Shown here piece by piece: positions 50,001-61,401 of a stretch of 64,000 bases of DNA. The DNA is from Membranipora membranacea. Lineage: Eukaryota; Bryozoa; Gymnolaemata; Cheilostomatida; Membraniporidae. Position 1 is the stretch's first letter, and each line of letters begins with the position of its first letter. The stretch is taken from assembly GCA_914767715.1 (NCBI GenBank), contig OU612075.1, forward strand, positions 20,646,001 to 20,710,000, given 5' to 3'. Made by a program: the position numbers and the translations under genes. The notes under the pieces are model-generated. The model saw only the letters and a list, made by a program, of their open reading frames with translations, did not search any database and was not told the DNA's origin.

Positions 50001-53000
50001 TGAAAATTGGTGCCAGTTAGATTAGCTAGTCACAAATGACTAGCTAATCTAAATTTTATTCAAAAATTTGGATAACGATGGTACTAGTGTTCAGAGGGTG
50101 GCATTTTTAATCAATGCAACGAAATGTAAAATTAAAAGCGATTTGTAGGCTAACCATATGCCTGTATGATAGCAAATTGTAATAAGATCACAAAGCAAAG
50201 AGTAGTTATGGGAGATTTAAATTAAAATCTTTGGGCATTTAATATTCAAAGGGCCTTTATATTACTTGATGCTATTTTGTTCCCATGCAATCTGATACTG
50301 GTCCAAATTACCTTGTTGCCTAATTTAAATACTTCGTCAAAGTTACGAGAGTTAGTATTTATCATGATAGAGTCAGTATCTCCATATATAACGTCCAATC
50401 CCATCTTCTCTACTAGGTCCTTAGTCTTCTGTAGGATCTGATGAGGATAGCAATATAATTATAAATATTAGTATATATAATACATTTTATATACAACACA
50501 ATTACGCTCCTTGAACTATTAAATTTTGTTCATATTAAATTTTAGCATTTAAGTTTTTAGAGACAGGGTTGTTGAATGATACAAATTCGATCCTGGGTAT
50601 ATAAGGTTGACTGAAAGTAAGGCTGAATGTTGATGTCAGGGAGGCCTTCGTTGGGGGAACAGCACAAAAAAGTAATGGACGCTCATGAAATTATATGACA
50701 AAGTCAGTCAGAGTGGCCAAAAGTTGTAATTTGTGACATTGGGATATTTCATGGGAATTTCGATAATTTCCACACAAATTTGAATCTAGTTAAAAGTTTA
50801 ACACAATTAGACACACATTGTGTTAAAGTTTCGATCATACCTCTCTGCCCTTAGCTGTGATGAGAGCAGCTAGTGGTTTAGCGTAGAATCTTGAGAATGT
50901 AAAACCCAGACATCCGTACATAGAGTTAGCTGTCAGCTTCAAGGCCTTCTGTCTGATATCATACTACAATAAACATATCAAGAGAAATATGTTCTGAGTT
51001 GAAACTGTTGTAGCATCAGTTATATATAGTTACCAATAAAAAGTATTCAAAAAATGAAAACACATTATGGAGTTATCACCCTTACATTGATGTAATGACA
51101 ACTCCTGGATTGTTATTTTGAATATAACAAATTAAGAGTTTTGGTCCTACAGCCTCAGCATCAATGATAACCTCGGCTGATGTATATGTATACTTACAGT
51201 TATACAAATTTCTAATAATTATGCTATAGCAAATTTAAAGAAGAGGTACCTGCATGTATTGTTCCTTAGTGATGCCTTTCTCTTTCATCAAACCTTTGAC
51301 TTGTTTTCTGCTCTGTACCAGCTTACGAATCTCCACAGGGAGAATACCGGCAGCTAAGCTTGTGTCCGGAATGTCTGGGTGAAACACAATGTGACAATTA
51401 GTGAAAATTCTCACCATAACACAGAGAAATAACATATCCATTTATAAGAATGAGCCGAGGCCTCAGAAAAAAAATTATGATCTTTCACTTTACTTCAGCT
51501 CTCATATCAATAGGTCTCCCATGTTACTGCTTGCTTCGAGTCAATTCATTATTTACGGTTTAGTCATTCATAAGATGATTTGCGATCAAGACTTCTACCA
51601 GGATGAGCCCTTTGATCATCCTTTGCACCATAATACATACCAGGTATAGTAAATTCATCCTCCTCCTCATCTGGCGTGTTCTGAGTTCTGTTGACTGTAG
51701 TGAAGCACACATTATACTCCTGTATGATGGACGGGTAGAGACTGTTAAAGTCCAACATCAGTATAAATGTGTCATAAAATCCTACAATCATTAATAACAA
51801 CCGTGAAATATTAAGCTGTACTTAACACATCAGCCAAACATAGAAGGTAAACGCAATGTAAACAAATGAAACCTCGTTATATCTCTCAAAAAAGCACTTA
51901 TGTAAACTAAACTAATAGTCTCTATCTTTCCGTACGACGGCCCTCTGGGAGGGTAGCCTGTTGGTTCAGTCTAGCACTTGTGGAGAGTTTGCTTTACCCC
52001 ACTTTTCCATCTAATACAACTAAGGAATACCAATTGTCGGTCCTACAAATGAGAATCCTACTACACACATCATGTGACATCAGATGACTCCATGTAGCAG
52101 CATGTGACAGTCCAGTATCACATATACTCACCTTTCTTAGGCTCGAGCACGAGTCCTCCAGCGTAGGCTGGTTTTCTCTTCCCTTTAGTCTGCTGTGTGG
52201 AGGCTGCTCCCATCTCATCCTCTCCATCAACTGATGATTTACCCTGGGAAATAGAAATAATATAAACACGCATGCACTGCAGATAAAAACTAAGTGAGAC
52301 AACTCCAGATATGGTAATGAGCTAAAAGCATAATATGTGTAAATGTTTTCATTTGAATCTTTGATTTTGTGAGCTCCCTGGTGCAGTTAGTACTCTCTTT
52401 TGGATAGCTGCTAATCATAATTCGCATCACTTTTGAACATAATGGTATTTATTTTTACCTTATTTTTATCTTTGTTAGCTCGGCCGTAGCTCTTGTCAGG
52501 TACGATGAATCCCTTCTCAGTGAATGCATGTAAGAGTAGATATTCATTTCTCTCCGATCTACCTCCCAGCAGCGTACGAGACTAGTGACACACAACATGG
52601 CAATAAGTAATTGAGTTAATTAACCTAAGTCTACATCATGTAAACATGTAGGTAGGGTACAAAATCTACTTGATTCTTTTTTTGGCATTAGAAGGAAAAA
52701 AGATCATTTAGCAACGATACAATTGCTAATGAAAACTAGAAAAAAATGTGCACATTTGTATCTTTATTTATTGGCTAGGCACTTATTCGTTAAAAAAAAA
52801 AGAATTTTAATTTATATCTTGTCTGAATTGCATATCAACAGTAACTGTTCATGTACAATCGAGTACAAAAATCTGCTATACAATTCTAGGAATCCGGCAA
52901 GTTTTGACAGAGAACTCCGTATAATTTCCAGAATGTGCGGTGTAGTATTTATACTCATACAGGATATTAGTTAGTATTTAGCATACTCACCAGTATATTA

Positions 53001-56000
53001 CCGCATATAGCAGTGATCTGCCAGGCTAGAGGTAATACATTCAGCTCAAACATAAGTTTGTGTGAGTAGAAGGCGTCCTGTATACTTAGATTAGATACTC
53101 TCAGGAACTCTGTAGTATCACTGTAACATAGCAACAGCTCAACAATAAATATCAAAAGCCAACCGTTAATTGTCCTTGATTTTCCAGTTGATTCCTGTAA
53201 GTGACATCTACGTCATATTTATAAAAAAAAATTGCCGTGACAGTACAAAAATATCACATGATTACGTAAAACATGGTCAACGGCTAATCAGAATCTTCAT
53301 GGTTGTTTTTGAGCTGTCTCTCCTAAGCTTGTAAATTTATCTAATCATGTGCTTTCTATATCAAAGTGTTGTATAACGCTGGTTAAAAAAATGTTGTTAA
53401 AATTGCAAGGTTCAGTCATGCACCTCTTTCCGAAGAATGGGACACGATATAGGCCGCAATGTTTGCGCCAATTTGCTCTCAGTTTGTAGGCAGGTCAGAG
53501 CACACCTGGGGATCCAACAAGTCCCAGTAGTCAGTGGACTGCAGTGGGTTTCGAACCCATAACCTTCAACACTTGCTTTGCTAAAGTCCGGCGCTCTAAC
53601 CAACTGAGCCACCTCCTACTACAACTTTTCTGTTATCAACGTGTTGTACATTTTCAACTGCTAAAAAACGGCTGTTCATATCACTTTTTATCCTTAACAG
53701 TACCTAACTGTTTCTGCTCTACCAATGCTTACCTGTACGCAGCCTTGAGTTGCTCCGGCTCAATGTCGTCCCGCTTCTGACGTAAGACTTGAGTGACCAG
53801 TTCTGTGAGGTCATAACTCTTAGCTCTGATGAGCTCTCGAGCCGATATCAGAGTGTCACATACAATACGACCAGCTGTCACTGACTTATCTATCTGTGTA
53901 GACTTACCCATCTATAGCACAAAATATGCATGAATCTGATCAAATTAAAGTTACTTAAGGCCAGAGACCAAACAATTTTTATCGATCATAAATTGAGAGT
54001 ACTTGATAACATGATCTCATGATCGGTAGTATTTCCTTAACGTGACAATAAAAAGATGAAACCCTACAATCTTTTTTTACTGAAATTCAACATAGCAAAA
54101 GCTAGTTGTTGACCGTTACATAGTTAACTATTAACACATATATTAGGACGATGATATATACATAGCACTAGTTGTCGGCCGCTTCATAGTGTAATAATAG
54201 CTCATATATTAGGTCAATGATACAACGTGTACATATGAGACATACCCCTCTCCTTGGTATATCTCCCGATCTCCTCAGTCTGCCGATCTTGTGCCAGTGA
54301 GGAACTTTAGTACCAGATACTCTGTTCATTAGGAAATCTAACTCAAAGTTACTGATGTCATGTCCTTAAAAGGGAAATAATAATAGTAATCATAATGAGA
54401 CATAAAAATATGTTAGTTAGAACCAACAAAAGCAATGAAAAAAGATTTTAAATACAATCTAGATTTTGTTGAAAAATTAACAAACTTGAAACTCCTTCAT
54501 ACCTATGAGAATATCAGGATCATATTTATGTATTTTGGCCAATAAGAAGCCGAGAAGGGCTCTCTCAGAAGCTAACACTTCTATCTTGAGTTGTTTCCCC
54601 TCTGTCTTTACTCGGTCGGTCAGATCCAGAGGAAAGACAATATCCGATGTCTTAGTGACAGCCAGAAAATGATCGTGGAACACTTTATCAGGAGGAGGCT
54701 TGTCCACATAATATTCACTGTTGATGAGGCAGGCAACTTGCACCACCTAAAATGTCAAAGTATTTTTCTGTACCAAAATGCATAATATTCTCAAATCCAT
54801 TAATTGACGCGCGAAACATTTGACAAGTCGGACAGTAAGTTGTTCTTTGTCAGCTTTTCACAACATCAAGGCATTCATATGATCAATCAGTCACATGCCC
54901 TACAACCCAGCGACAGTAAGTCTCAAGTAAGTCTCAAGTAAGACAAAATAACGTCATCAGGATATGACTTACCTCATTCTGGTTTGACTTAGAGTTATGT
55001 ACACTTTTGACACTCATAGTCAGAGTGACGAGAGGAGGAGCGGACGATTTCTCCTCTTCTGGTGTGACTCTGATAGTCTTAAAGTCTGTCACCAGTAGAT
55101 CAAGCTTACACCAGCTAGCTGAGTGTGGGCTGGCTTCTGTACAGAAATAAACAGATAACACAACCATTATAGATATATGCAATAAGCCGGGAGGGGAGAC
55201 AAATATTTGAATATTTTTGCTTGCTTAGCACAAGCACAGCACAACTGTGAATTGTGTGACATGCAAGGACCAAAGATATCAGATCAGTAATATATGTATT
55301 ACTTACGTGGCTTTACAATATCCAGCCAGCATGGACCTCTAATCTTCTGTTCTAGGAGGAACAACTCCAGACTTGATTTATTAGATCCAAACACATGACT
55401 GAAAGTCTCTCCATAAAGCTCCTTAGGTAGTGCTGGAAACTCACACTGAAATCATAGACAACAAGATCGAATTATCAAATATTTCAATTCTGACATCCGC
55501 TGTTAAAATATACGCAACGCTACACTTACCATGCATCAGACATAAAAGCAGAAACTGAAGCCATCCAAAATAGACAGTAGCTTGATTTTACGAAGGTAAT
55601 TGTTGTGGGTTGGTTTGTTTATTTGCATATCACTGCATATATCATTAGAAGTATGATAATAGAGCAAACTTACACCATATCGAACCTCTAGATACTCTGC
55701 GTTAGACGGTACATCTGACATCTCAAATGAATACTGCTTTGAACTCGGCTGTAAACAAAATGTACAGTCAGAAACTATCAAACTAATCAAGAAGGACAAA
55801 ACTTATTTATATTAATTTTGCTGTGCATATTGTGAGGACACTTTTTGTATCACATACCAATGCATAGGTTGATGTTGGCAGTGAGTAGCCGCGTATACTG
55901 ACCACTAGCAAAACATTTCATGACAAATAGATTGGTTTGAATAGAGAGAGAAAAAAAGTATCGAACTTTAAAACTGAATAAGGGAAACTGTAACACAAAC

Positions 56001-59000
56001 CTTTGATTTGAAGTTTTTGATTCTGAACTTGGGAGCCACTTCATCATTGAATTCATTATACACATCTAAGAACGCCACAGGGTCCTCAGCCAGCTCTTTG
56101 GTTTTCATATCATATCTCTAAAAACATGAGAGGTATTAAAGAACCAGACGATATGTGTATGTAAGTGATATTCATATTCATTTTGGAGATCTGCGAGTCA
56201 TGTATTTTGAACTTTTGAGAGTGATTCTAGTCCGGATAACAGCTGGGAAGATTGATGTAGTTCTCCAGCTTTGTAAGCAAAATAGATAAAATCTGGATAA
56301 AAACTGGAGTAGGTCGACGGATAAGGATTAATGACTTGCCATGATTGAAATGTGGCTGGGTAAAAATGTGTCTAAGCAGCTCCTGATCTGAGTCAAAATC
56401 AATGTAATGCGAAGAAATATGATAAGAACTCACATGCTGTCTTGGCAGCAGGAACACTTGTCTGTATATGTTCTTCACTGCTACACAACAGCTTACAAAT
56501 GAACCTGAGTCTAACTTTGTCTTACCAAACAAAAATATTGATCCTAACAAAGAAACAAGAGTAACAATAGTTGAAACGAAGCTGGGACAAATACAGGTGC
56601 GTCTTTATGGTCAAACTCATTTCTTAATAATATCATGAGACAAGTCAGCATTCCAACTGATGCACCTCAGCAGCAATATCTCAATATATCTGTCTTGATT
56701 GTGTAATGAAGGAGATTTAACATTCATTGCAACCAATGGATTAGGAAACAAATTTACCAATTGTTTACTGACTCTTTATCCTTATATCAAGCCACTGTTA
56801 TTATTCTCATGTGGGGCTCATGGAGCCGTCGTAATGGCTATCAGCTGTCAATTTCTATTCTAAGCTTGAAAAAGCAGCTAAACGAATGGTCAGACTTACA
56901 AAGACAGCACAGTCCTTATATACTGGAGGTGGTAAATACCTGGGTGTTTATAATCCTCATAAGCATCTAACCAGTAGAATCTGAACACCTGTTCAGCTTC
57001 TCCGTTGTTAATTATCGGTAAGCCAGCAGCTGAGGAGCTGCTTGTCACTGTGAGCTCTGACTTCACAGTGGTGGATTGAGTAGGGCTAGACTTATCCTCA
57101 TTGACCATCCAACTAGTGGACATATCAAACTGTACTTTTGGTCTGAAACAAACATATTTATTAACAATAAACATATGAATGTAATGTATATTTATGCTAA
57201 TGGAACAACATGATAAAACATATTTTTGCCGAAACGGTGTTTTCATGTTGATGGGAAGACCGCAAGACAAGTATTGGCAAATTAATCCAGCAAGGAAATG
57301 AGCACAGAGCAATGAACATTGAATTCATAAAACATATTTCTATTTTCTTTCATATAAGAGCACCGCTATCACACTAAATTAATTTATCACGATCAAGTGT
57401 AATGAATTGACACTCACTTCTGCTTCTCCTCCTTTTTGATGGCAGAAGCCACCTCCATAAGTTGATCATCGTCGATATCAAAGTCATCATCAAACTCATC
57501 CCCTATATCCATATCAGCTGTTGACAGGGGTGGGGCTGTACTAGCAGCTGAAGGGGTGATCTCCTGACTAGGATGTACATAACTCCTCTCATAACTCTCT
57601 GGCATATCTTAAAATTGAAACAAAACGGCTCATGTTTTGATAAACTCAAAAATGGCTCAAATTCGATTAGTAGTCTATAGGCAAACATTTTCATTGCAAC
57701 CAAAACTGCTTCATCGTTTAAGGGAAACTTGCAACCAAATTCAAATCTGCGAGTCAAAGGACCTTGAGTTTAGCCGCAGAACATGTTTCTTTTTGTCACT
57801 TACCAAGTGAGTCACCAATGAGGGACTGGCTGCCGGCGTTGGAGCAATAATCAGACGTCTGGCTCTCAGGCTTAGAAGTATCCATGGCAAGTACTTCCCT
57901 CTTAATCTGAGGCTTCACTGGTTTCTTAGTGAATAAAGCTATTGGCTTCTTCCTATAACAATGAATACTGTGTCGGATAATCTACATCAGGTGCTCATCA
58001 ATGATTATAACCACGTGGTTCTCTACAATAATTCTACTTAATGATAATGATAGTAATAATATTATTCAGGAGCCTCTAATCAAATTACATCAAATATGAT
58101 TTTATTTTTTGCCAAAAAGTTTTATTCTCTCAGCCTATCTCCACACTGACCTTTTAGAGCCTGGTTTGAGAACAGCAGCCGCAGTTGCAGAGGGGGTTGT
58201 TGTCCCACCCTCAGCGCTAGCTAATAACTCCTCCAGTATATCATCGTGCTTAGCCAAGTCCTGGAAAATATACAATGCTCCGATATACTACTAATGTACA
58301 TACTGGAATGTAGGTCAGATTAACATCATTTCCATTAGTTTGTCTTTTCTATAAGATTTCTCCATCACAATAATATTAAATATCCCTCATTTCAGCAGCC
58401 TGATCAAACTATAAACAAGCAGATTAGGACGTACTCTTTTGAATAGTTTAGCATTTATCACCAAACGCCCAAATTATCTTTCATCACAACCACTTTTCAT
58501 TGACCAATTTAGCCAGGTAGGTTAAATGAGTTGGGTTCTGTTTGAGTATTACTTACAGCTTTAGGTTTAGATTTACTCCTGGCAGCAGAAGCAGCAAACA
58601 TTGAGCTGATGCTGGCTGAGGCCCCAGGCTTTCTGATGTTAGGATTCTTCTTCTTAGAGCCTGACAAACAAATTATTATACTCTGTCACAAACACTGACT
58701 TGAATGATACCCTAAAGGGGTACACATATCCTTACAAATAAAGTTTGGTGAAAAAATACATTTATTAGCGTAGATGATAATTGTTGGTGGTTGTTTAGTC
58801 CTCCTACAGCTAGGAAGTCTAGTTTATACATGAGGAGACCACGCTAATAATTTGGCATCTCCTCTTGCACATGTCATCATTACAAGCTCAGAGTCAAAAG
58901 CATTCAAGCAACAATATTCAGCTATACAAATTGGCCTCGTCATATTGTGAAGGAAACAGCCTCGTGCGCCTGGTCAGAACAGGGAAAGAAGTCAGTTTTC

Positions 59001-60736
59001 TTCGTCACTTTGACAGCATACCCTTAGATTTTTTGCCGGACATTGCTTCATCATCATTAGGGTCATAGTGGTCCTCATCAAATATCTCTCTCCCATCCTC
59101 AACATACCCTGATGAACCATCTGAAATATGCAAACAGTGTCAGTCACTCCAATAAAAGTCAATTATTCATAAATATATACAAGATGTTAGAAGATGTTAC
59201 AAGATGTGCATAACAATTAAAATTACGAAGAAATATAATAAAGATGTTGTTATGTAACTCCACATCTACTACACTCTACCCACCTTCTACAATCCAGTTA
59301 TCCTTTTGACGCTCTCTCACTATGTCAGAATACTCATCATCATCTACCAGCTCATACACATTATCATCTTTTTCCTGTAAAACAAAAAGTCCTTGTGGAA
59401 ACTGGGCTATGTGTGTCTCACTCACCCCAGCTATACTTACTCATCACCTTATAATCTCACCGCGCTGTGAGGAACATGTTTGTTCACTCTGTGTCACTGT
59501 GAATGCGGAGTAACACCTAAAAACCAGTGTGACTTTTGCAATAGCACTCCGCCACGACAGAGGAAACACTCTTGTTCTAGCCCTGATATATTATATCATC
59601 TCCTCATTAGACATATGTTAGCTACAACAGGGCAGATAGGGATACAAACCTCTGGAACAAACTTTTCCCCAGTCTCTCGAGCATTTTTTATTTTTGCAAG
59701 AAGATCTGCTCGTGCGTTAGCTTTAGATCCTTTCTTGTCTCTTCTTGACCTGCCTTGTGCGAGTGAGTATCTACCCTCAGCTGCAAAAGAAAACAAATCT
59801 ACTAGTTGAATATTTATCCATCTCTGCTTGGGAGGATCCAAGGTACCAGGGTTTTTGTTAACTTACCATGTATGTATTTCAATTAAAAACAGTTCAAATC
59901 CCTATTTGATCGCACGCTCACTGAGCGATACCTGCAAGGAGTTTCGCTCCAAATTGCTCACTCATTGATGAACCTATATACATTCTGAGTGAACAAATTT
60001 GTCTGATTGAAAGTTCAAATAAGCCATAATTTTGAGCGGCGTGATAGTTTGTTTCGAACGGATCTCATTCTCATTGAATCACCCAAGCTCTTCACGTCAC
60101 AGGACCAGCGTAAGTTTTCAATCAATGATGTTGCTTTGCTGCTATGGACCAGTCACTACAGAAAATGTGCAGGTCCTTGTCTGAGATATGTTTGGTTGGT
60201 GGTCCTCAGTCCTCCTTTATATACCCAAGTGAGCCTATCTTTGTACCAACAGACAATTAGTCCTTTGAAATGCTTTGTTGCTCTTCAATCAAGGAAGGAG
60301 TAAACTCCTTGTTTGAATACATACTCATACTCACTGCTAACTTATTTATATAGATAGTCAATAAACACTAACAGAGTTGTACTTTGTACATACAGTAGCT
60401 AGGAAAGCTGCTCATATATACAGCAGTTTTCAGTAAACTAGTGGTAGTGCTCACATACCAGCAGATTCCCATTCTTATTATCTGTACCAAATAACTAGCA
60501 GAGAAGAGATTAGTTTATAATCATTCTTAGAAAAGAAAAAGAAGAGTAGACAACAGAAACCCTAATTGTGTCTGATGTTCACAGGTTCTAAACCACAAAT
60601 AATCAAATTAGTCATGAGCATACATTTCTACTTCCTTTCTTTCATATTTCACAAAATAAGAACAACTTGACTAGAGATATAAACGAAAATACATACCAGA
60701 GGCATTTGCTCCTTCATCATCACTATTTGGCGCCAT
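38068..60736 (-). CDS. POLA1: DNA polymerase alpha catalytic subunit, complete, 33 coding exons
   Basis: Family B polymerase of the primase complex; it extends RNA primers in nuclear replication. Exons: 60697-60736, 59650-59780, 59284-59374, 59022-59120, 58557-58660, 58151-58260, 57804-57952, 57418-57607, 56940-57142, 56434-56543, 56001-56117, 55674-55748, 55307-55445, 54973-55136, 54503-54746, 54246-54364, 53733-53911, 52991-53120, 52459-52581, 52132-52243, 51641-51781, 51250-51374, 50841-50963, 50312-50437, 49636-49808, 49109-49274, 47055-47186, 42392-42566, 41641-41819, 40682-40864, 39323-39439, 38943-39018, 38068-38243. Total 4521 nt, 1506 aa (human about 1460). Visible: acidic N-terminus; [14 protein letters not shown]; motif [12 protein letters not shown] (Asp887); motif [10 protein letters not shown] (974-982); motif C YGDTDS (Asp1026, Asp1028); C-terminal CysB C1389/1394/1412/1415. 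The first cysteine module is unusual (C1304, C1309, then C1333-C1334). Start: first ATG, giving the MAP N-terminus seen in vertebrates. Confidence 0.97.
38721..38827. repeat. (GGT)n microsatellite in POLA1 intron 32
   Basis: About 30 uninterrupted GGT units, then two shorter GGTGGTGCATA units. It yields false poly-Val (plus) and poly-His (minus) frames. It lies between the last two coding exons of POLA1. Confidence 0.97.
43256..44962 (+). CDS. Secreted semaphorin, single-exon gene nested in POLA1
   Basis: An uninterrupted plus-strand frame (open from 43124, 612 codons) inside POLA1 intron 27. I prefer the ATG at 43256 (568 aa), because it is followed by a basic segment and a hydrophobic stretch ([15 protein letters not shown]) ending at EAQ, a good signal peptide. 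The Sema beta-propeller follows, with [15 protein letters not shown] near its start, a [13 protein letters not shown] block, [11 protein letters not shown], and [20 protein letters not shown] late in the propeller. A C-terminal PSI module has [10 protein letters not shown] and DPYCGW. There is no Ig domain, transmembrane helix or thrombospondin repeat, so the product is predicted to be secreted and probably signals through plexin receptors (family knowledge). AATAAA-type signals lie near 45146 and 45183. Absence of introns, in a family usually rich in them, suggests a retrocopy, although low intron number in this lineage is possible. Confidence 0.9.
   Translation: MTRLVMRRPRVINWLILSLFCIALKFEIEAQVFSGIQDPEVGPKEYLRHLYTGDNYVLIGGRSYLYNLSLPYMQLNKAHQWINGDREGNMCRDQHYSVYDWDCYNYVMSAVKKTDDLFVICADAGVESLCKRMNFEGNDWVLTSTNIDVSDYPEYVTPWLYAPPWQWTQNVIHKSAEGVDYGMTMTLARGYIIDNYYIVRSATSSRKGLLTKKEFIATDGENKQLSPSYSGMFDTDVHVYLLHNEPATETFTSTDTERAQYSRIGRVCKNDNGETEESYYFTSFFKTRILCGLKSETFGQRKSVLKEYEGYYQTYIDVIQDNSQPHVPSHAGADGEKIIFALFSTPKGAPIRSAICSYRLSDIETSFITNKVVNGTNIVQQDDPTKCVIDSYNMTQTEKDIRKLPRLAKPVRAVDNDVMLFEEDLRMTRMVVDWHVESADGKRYDVIFVATDDGRLLKLAMFKYGSEDKARYHIIHDSDIFYNLPIHQLKITTDELGKKHLLLSSFADVKIVPIERCHHYTTCQLCITMRDPYCGWSADLGQCVSITDSVSDMKADIEGGWEDVSICK
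45502..46688. repeat. ~1.2 kb minisatellite with higher-order structure
   Basis: About 35-40 tandem units of roughly 30 bp, built as AGCTCATCCAGAGAC plus a variable number of TATATC/TATC steps. A second junction, GTCTCTGAATGATAGCTAGC, interrupts the array at 45929, 46101, 46367 and 46539, and a GTCTCTGG end occurs at 46681. Spacings are 172, 266, 172 and 142 bp, so blocks have themselves been duplicated. A GATA run precedes it. It lies in POLA1 intron 27, 3' of the semaphorin gene. The 177-codon frame over 45371-45904 is only the repeat. Confidence 0.97.
46953..47004. repeat. Two tandem copies of a GCTAGCTAACATTAAG motif
   Basis: AAACTGGTGCTAGCTAACA followed by TTAAG is repeated twice head to tail. 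Related pieces occur at about 49489-49545, 49993-50052, 26195-26310 and 36085-36200. This looks like a dispersed short repeat family in this genome. Confidence 0.6.
47311..47685. mobile_element. TTAA-flanked MITE in POLA1 intron 26
   Basis: The element spans 47315-47681, with identical 17-bp inverted ends AGGGCAACCAAGGTTTC, flanked by TTAA on both sides (47311-47314 and 47682-47685). TTAA duplications are known for piggyBac and Kolobok transposons. The 367-bp body has no transposase, so it is a non-autonomous copy. Confidence 0.88.
48011..48198 (-). ncRNA. RNU2: U2 spliceosomal snRNA
   Basis: The 188-nt minus-strand sequence begins ATCGCTTCTCGGCCTATTGG and continues with the conserved AAGTGTAGTATCTG, which contains the GTAGTA branch-site-pairing element (complement of 48160-48165). 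The Sm-protein site reads GATTTTTGT (complement of 48091-48099). The 3' domain ends with the conserved CCTGGTATTGCAGTACCTCC loop and a terminal CACC. Length matches animal U2 (about 188-191 nt), and all hallmark elements are intact, so it may be functional. It lies in POLA1 intron 26 in the same orientation as POLA1. It would be transcribed by RNA polymerase II from its own snRNA promoter upstream (above 48198); a proximal element could not be recognised without a reference. Only one copy is in the window. Confidence 0.97.
50017..50052. repeat. 16-bp-arm perfect hairpin in POLA1 intron 24
   Basis: TTAGATTAGCTAGTCA, loop CAAA, then the exact reverse complement. The arms contain the TTAGCTAG motif of the dispersed repeat family seen at 46953-47004. 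It lies between POLA1 exons 24 and 25. Confidence 0.85.
53410..53619 (-). repeat. tRNA-derived SINE in POLA1 intron 17
   Basis: The minus strand starts GTAGGAGGTGGCTCAGTTGG and TTAGAGC (box A), followed by GGTTCGAAACCC (box B) at tRNA-like spacing, then an unrelated tail of about 120 bp. The acceptor ends do not pair, so it is not a tRNA. A conceptual frame reading [10 protein letters not shown] is the typical shadow of such tRNA heads. Confidence 0.8.
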
Positions 60737-61400
60737 TGTTGCATCTCCCGCCACAAGGGTTAAAGGTTATGTTTTGAGTTTTTAGTGGCCAATGATGTGT
60801 TGAGTTCTGGGATTTCCCAGAATAATTCAAGAGAGGAAAACTTTGAAAGAAGTCTACCTTGTAACCAATGAACTCCCCGGAGTTCATTGTTGTAGCATAC
60901 CTGACAAGTCTTCCTTTTTGGTAGGGAGCCTCCCAGTTTTTAGGGGTATTTTCCACCTCCTCCCTATCTCCCTTTTTCCTCCCTTTTTTCAGCTTCCTTC
61001 AACCAGAAGACTTTTTAAGCTGTTTCCCTACACCCACAGTACATATACCTAGATATAATTGCCTATTAACGTACTATCTCTCCTCGTTCGGATAAAGTGC
61101 AACAATATAATTTGTAAAATCAGGTAAAATTAGGCATTTCATAATATGAACACTCTAGTTTTGGCTTAACATAAATGACAACAAGGGCCAAATTACACCT
61201 TCACTGCGGGACGCGCAGAGTGGTACCCCGGGACGGGAGTTTGTCCCCGGAGACCTCCTGATTTCTTGGTGTACCAACTTGTCATGTATGTGTTGTAGGG
61301 TTGTTGTAACCCTCCCTGTTGTAACAATGAGAGAAACTATAAAAGTTGTAAAAAGATGCTGAACTGAAGTTGCTGTCCATGAGAATTGAGCAAGGATCTC
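60737..61400. other. 5' flank of POLA1
   Basis: Likely holds the POLA1 promoter and 5' UTR. Visible items are a GGCCAAT on the plus strand near 60785 and an inverted repeat at 60867-60890 (CAATGAACTCC, two bases, then its reverse complement), about 130 bp upstream of the start codon. No TATA box is evident. Short open frames here show no conservation signals. Confidence 0.45.
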
Positions 61401-61401
61401 T

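Noticed and set aside
53412-53612. 66-codon frame starting [10 protein letters not shown]
   Set aside because: This is the usual conceptual translation of a tRNA-derived SINE head.
53536-53619. Genuine tRNA gene on the minus strand
   Set aside because: Box A and box B are present, but the acceptor ends do not pair and the anticodon arm is not convincing.
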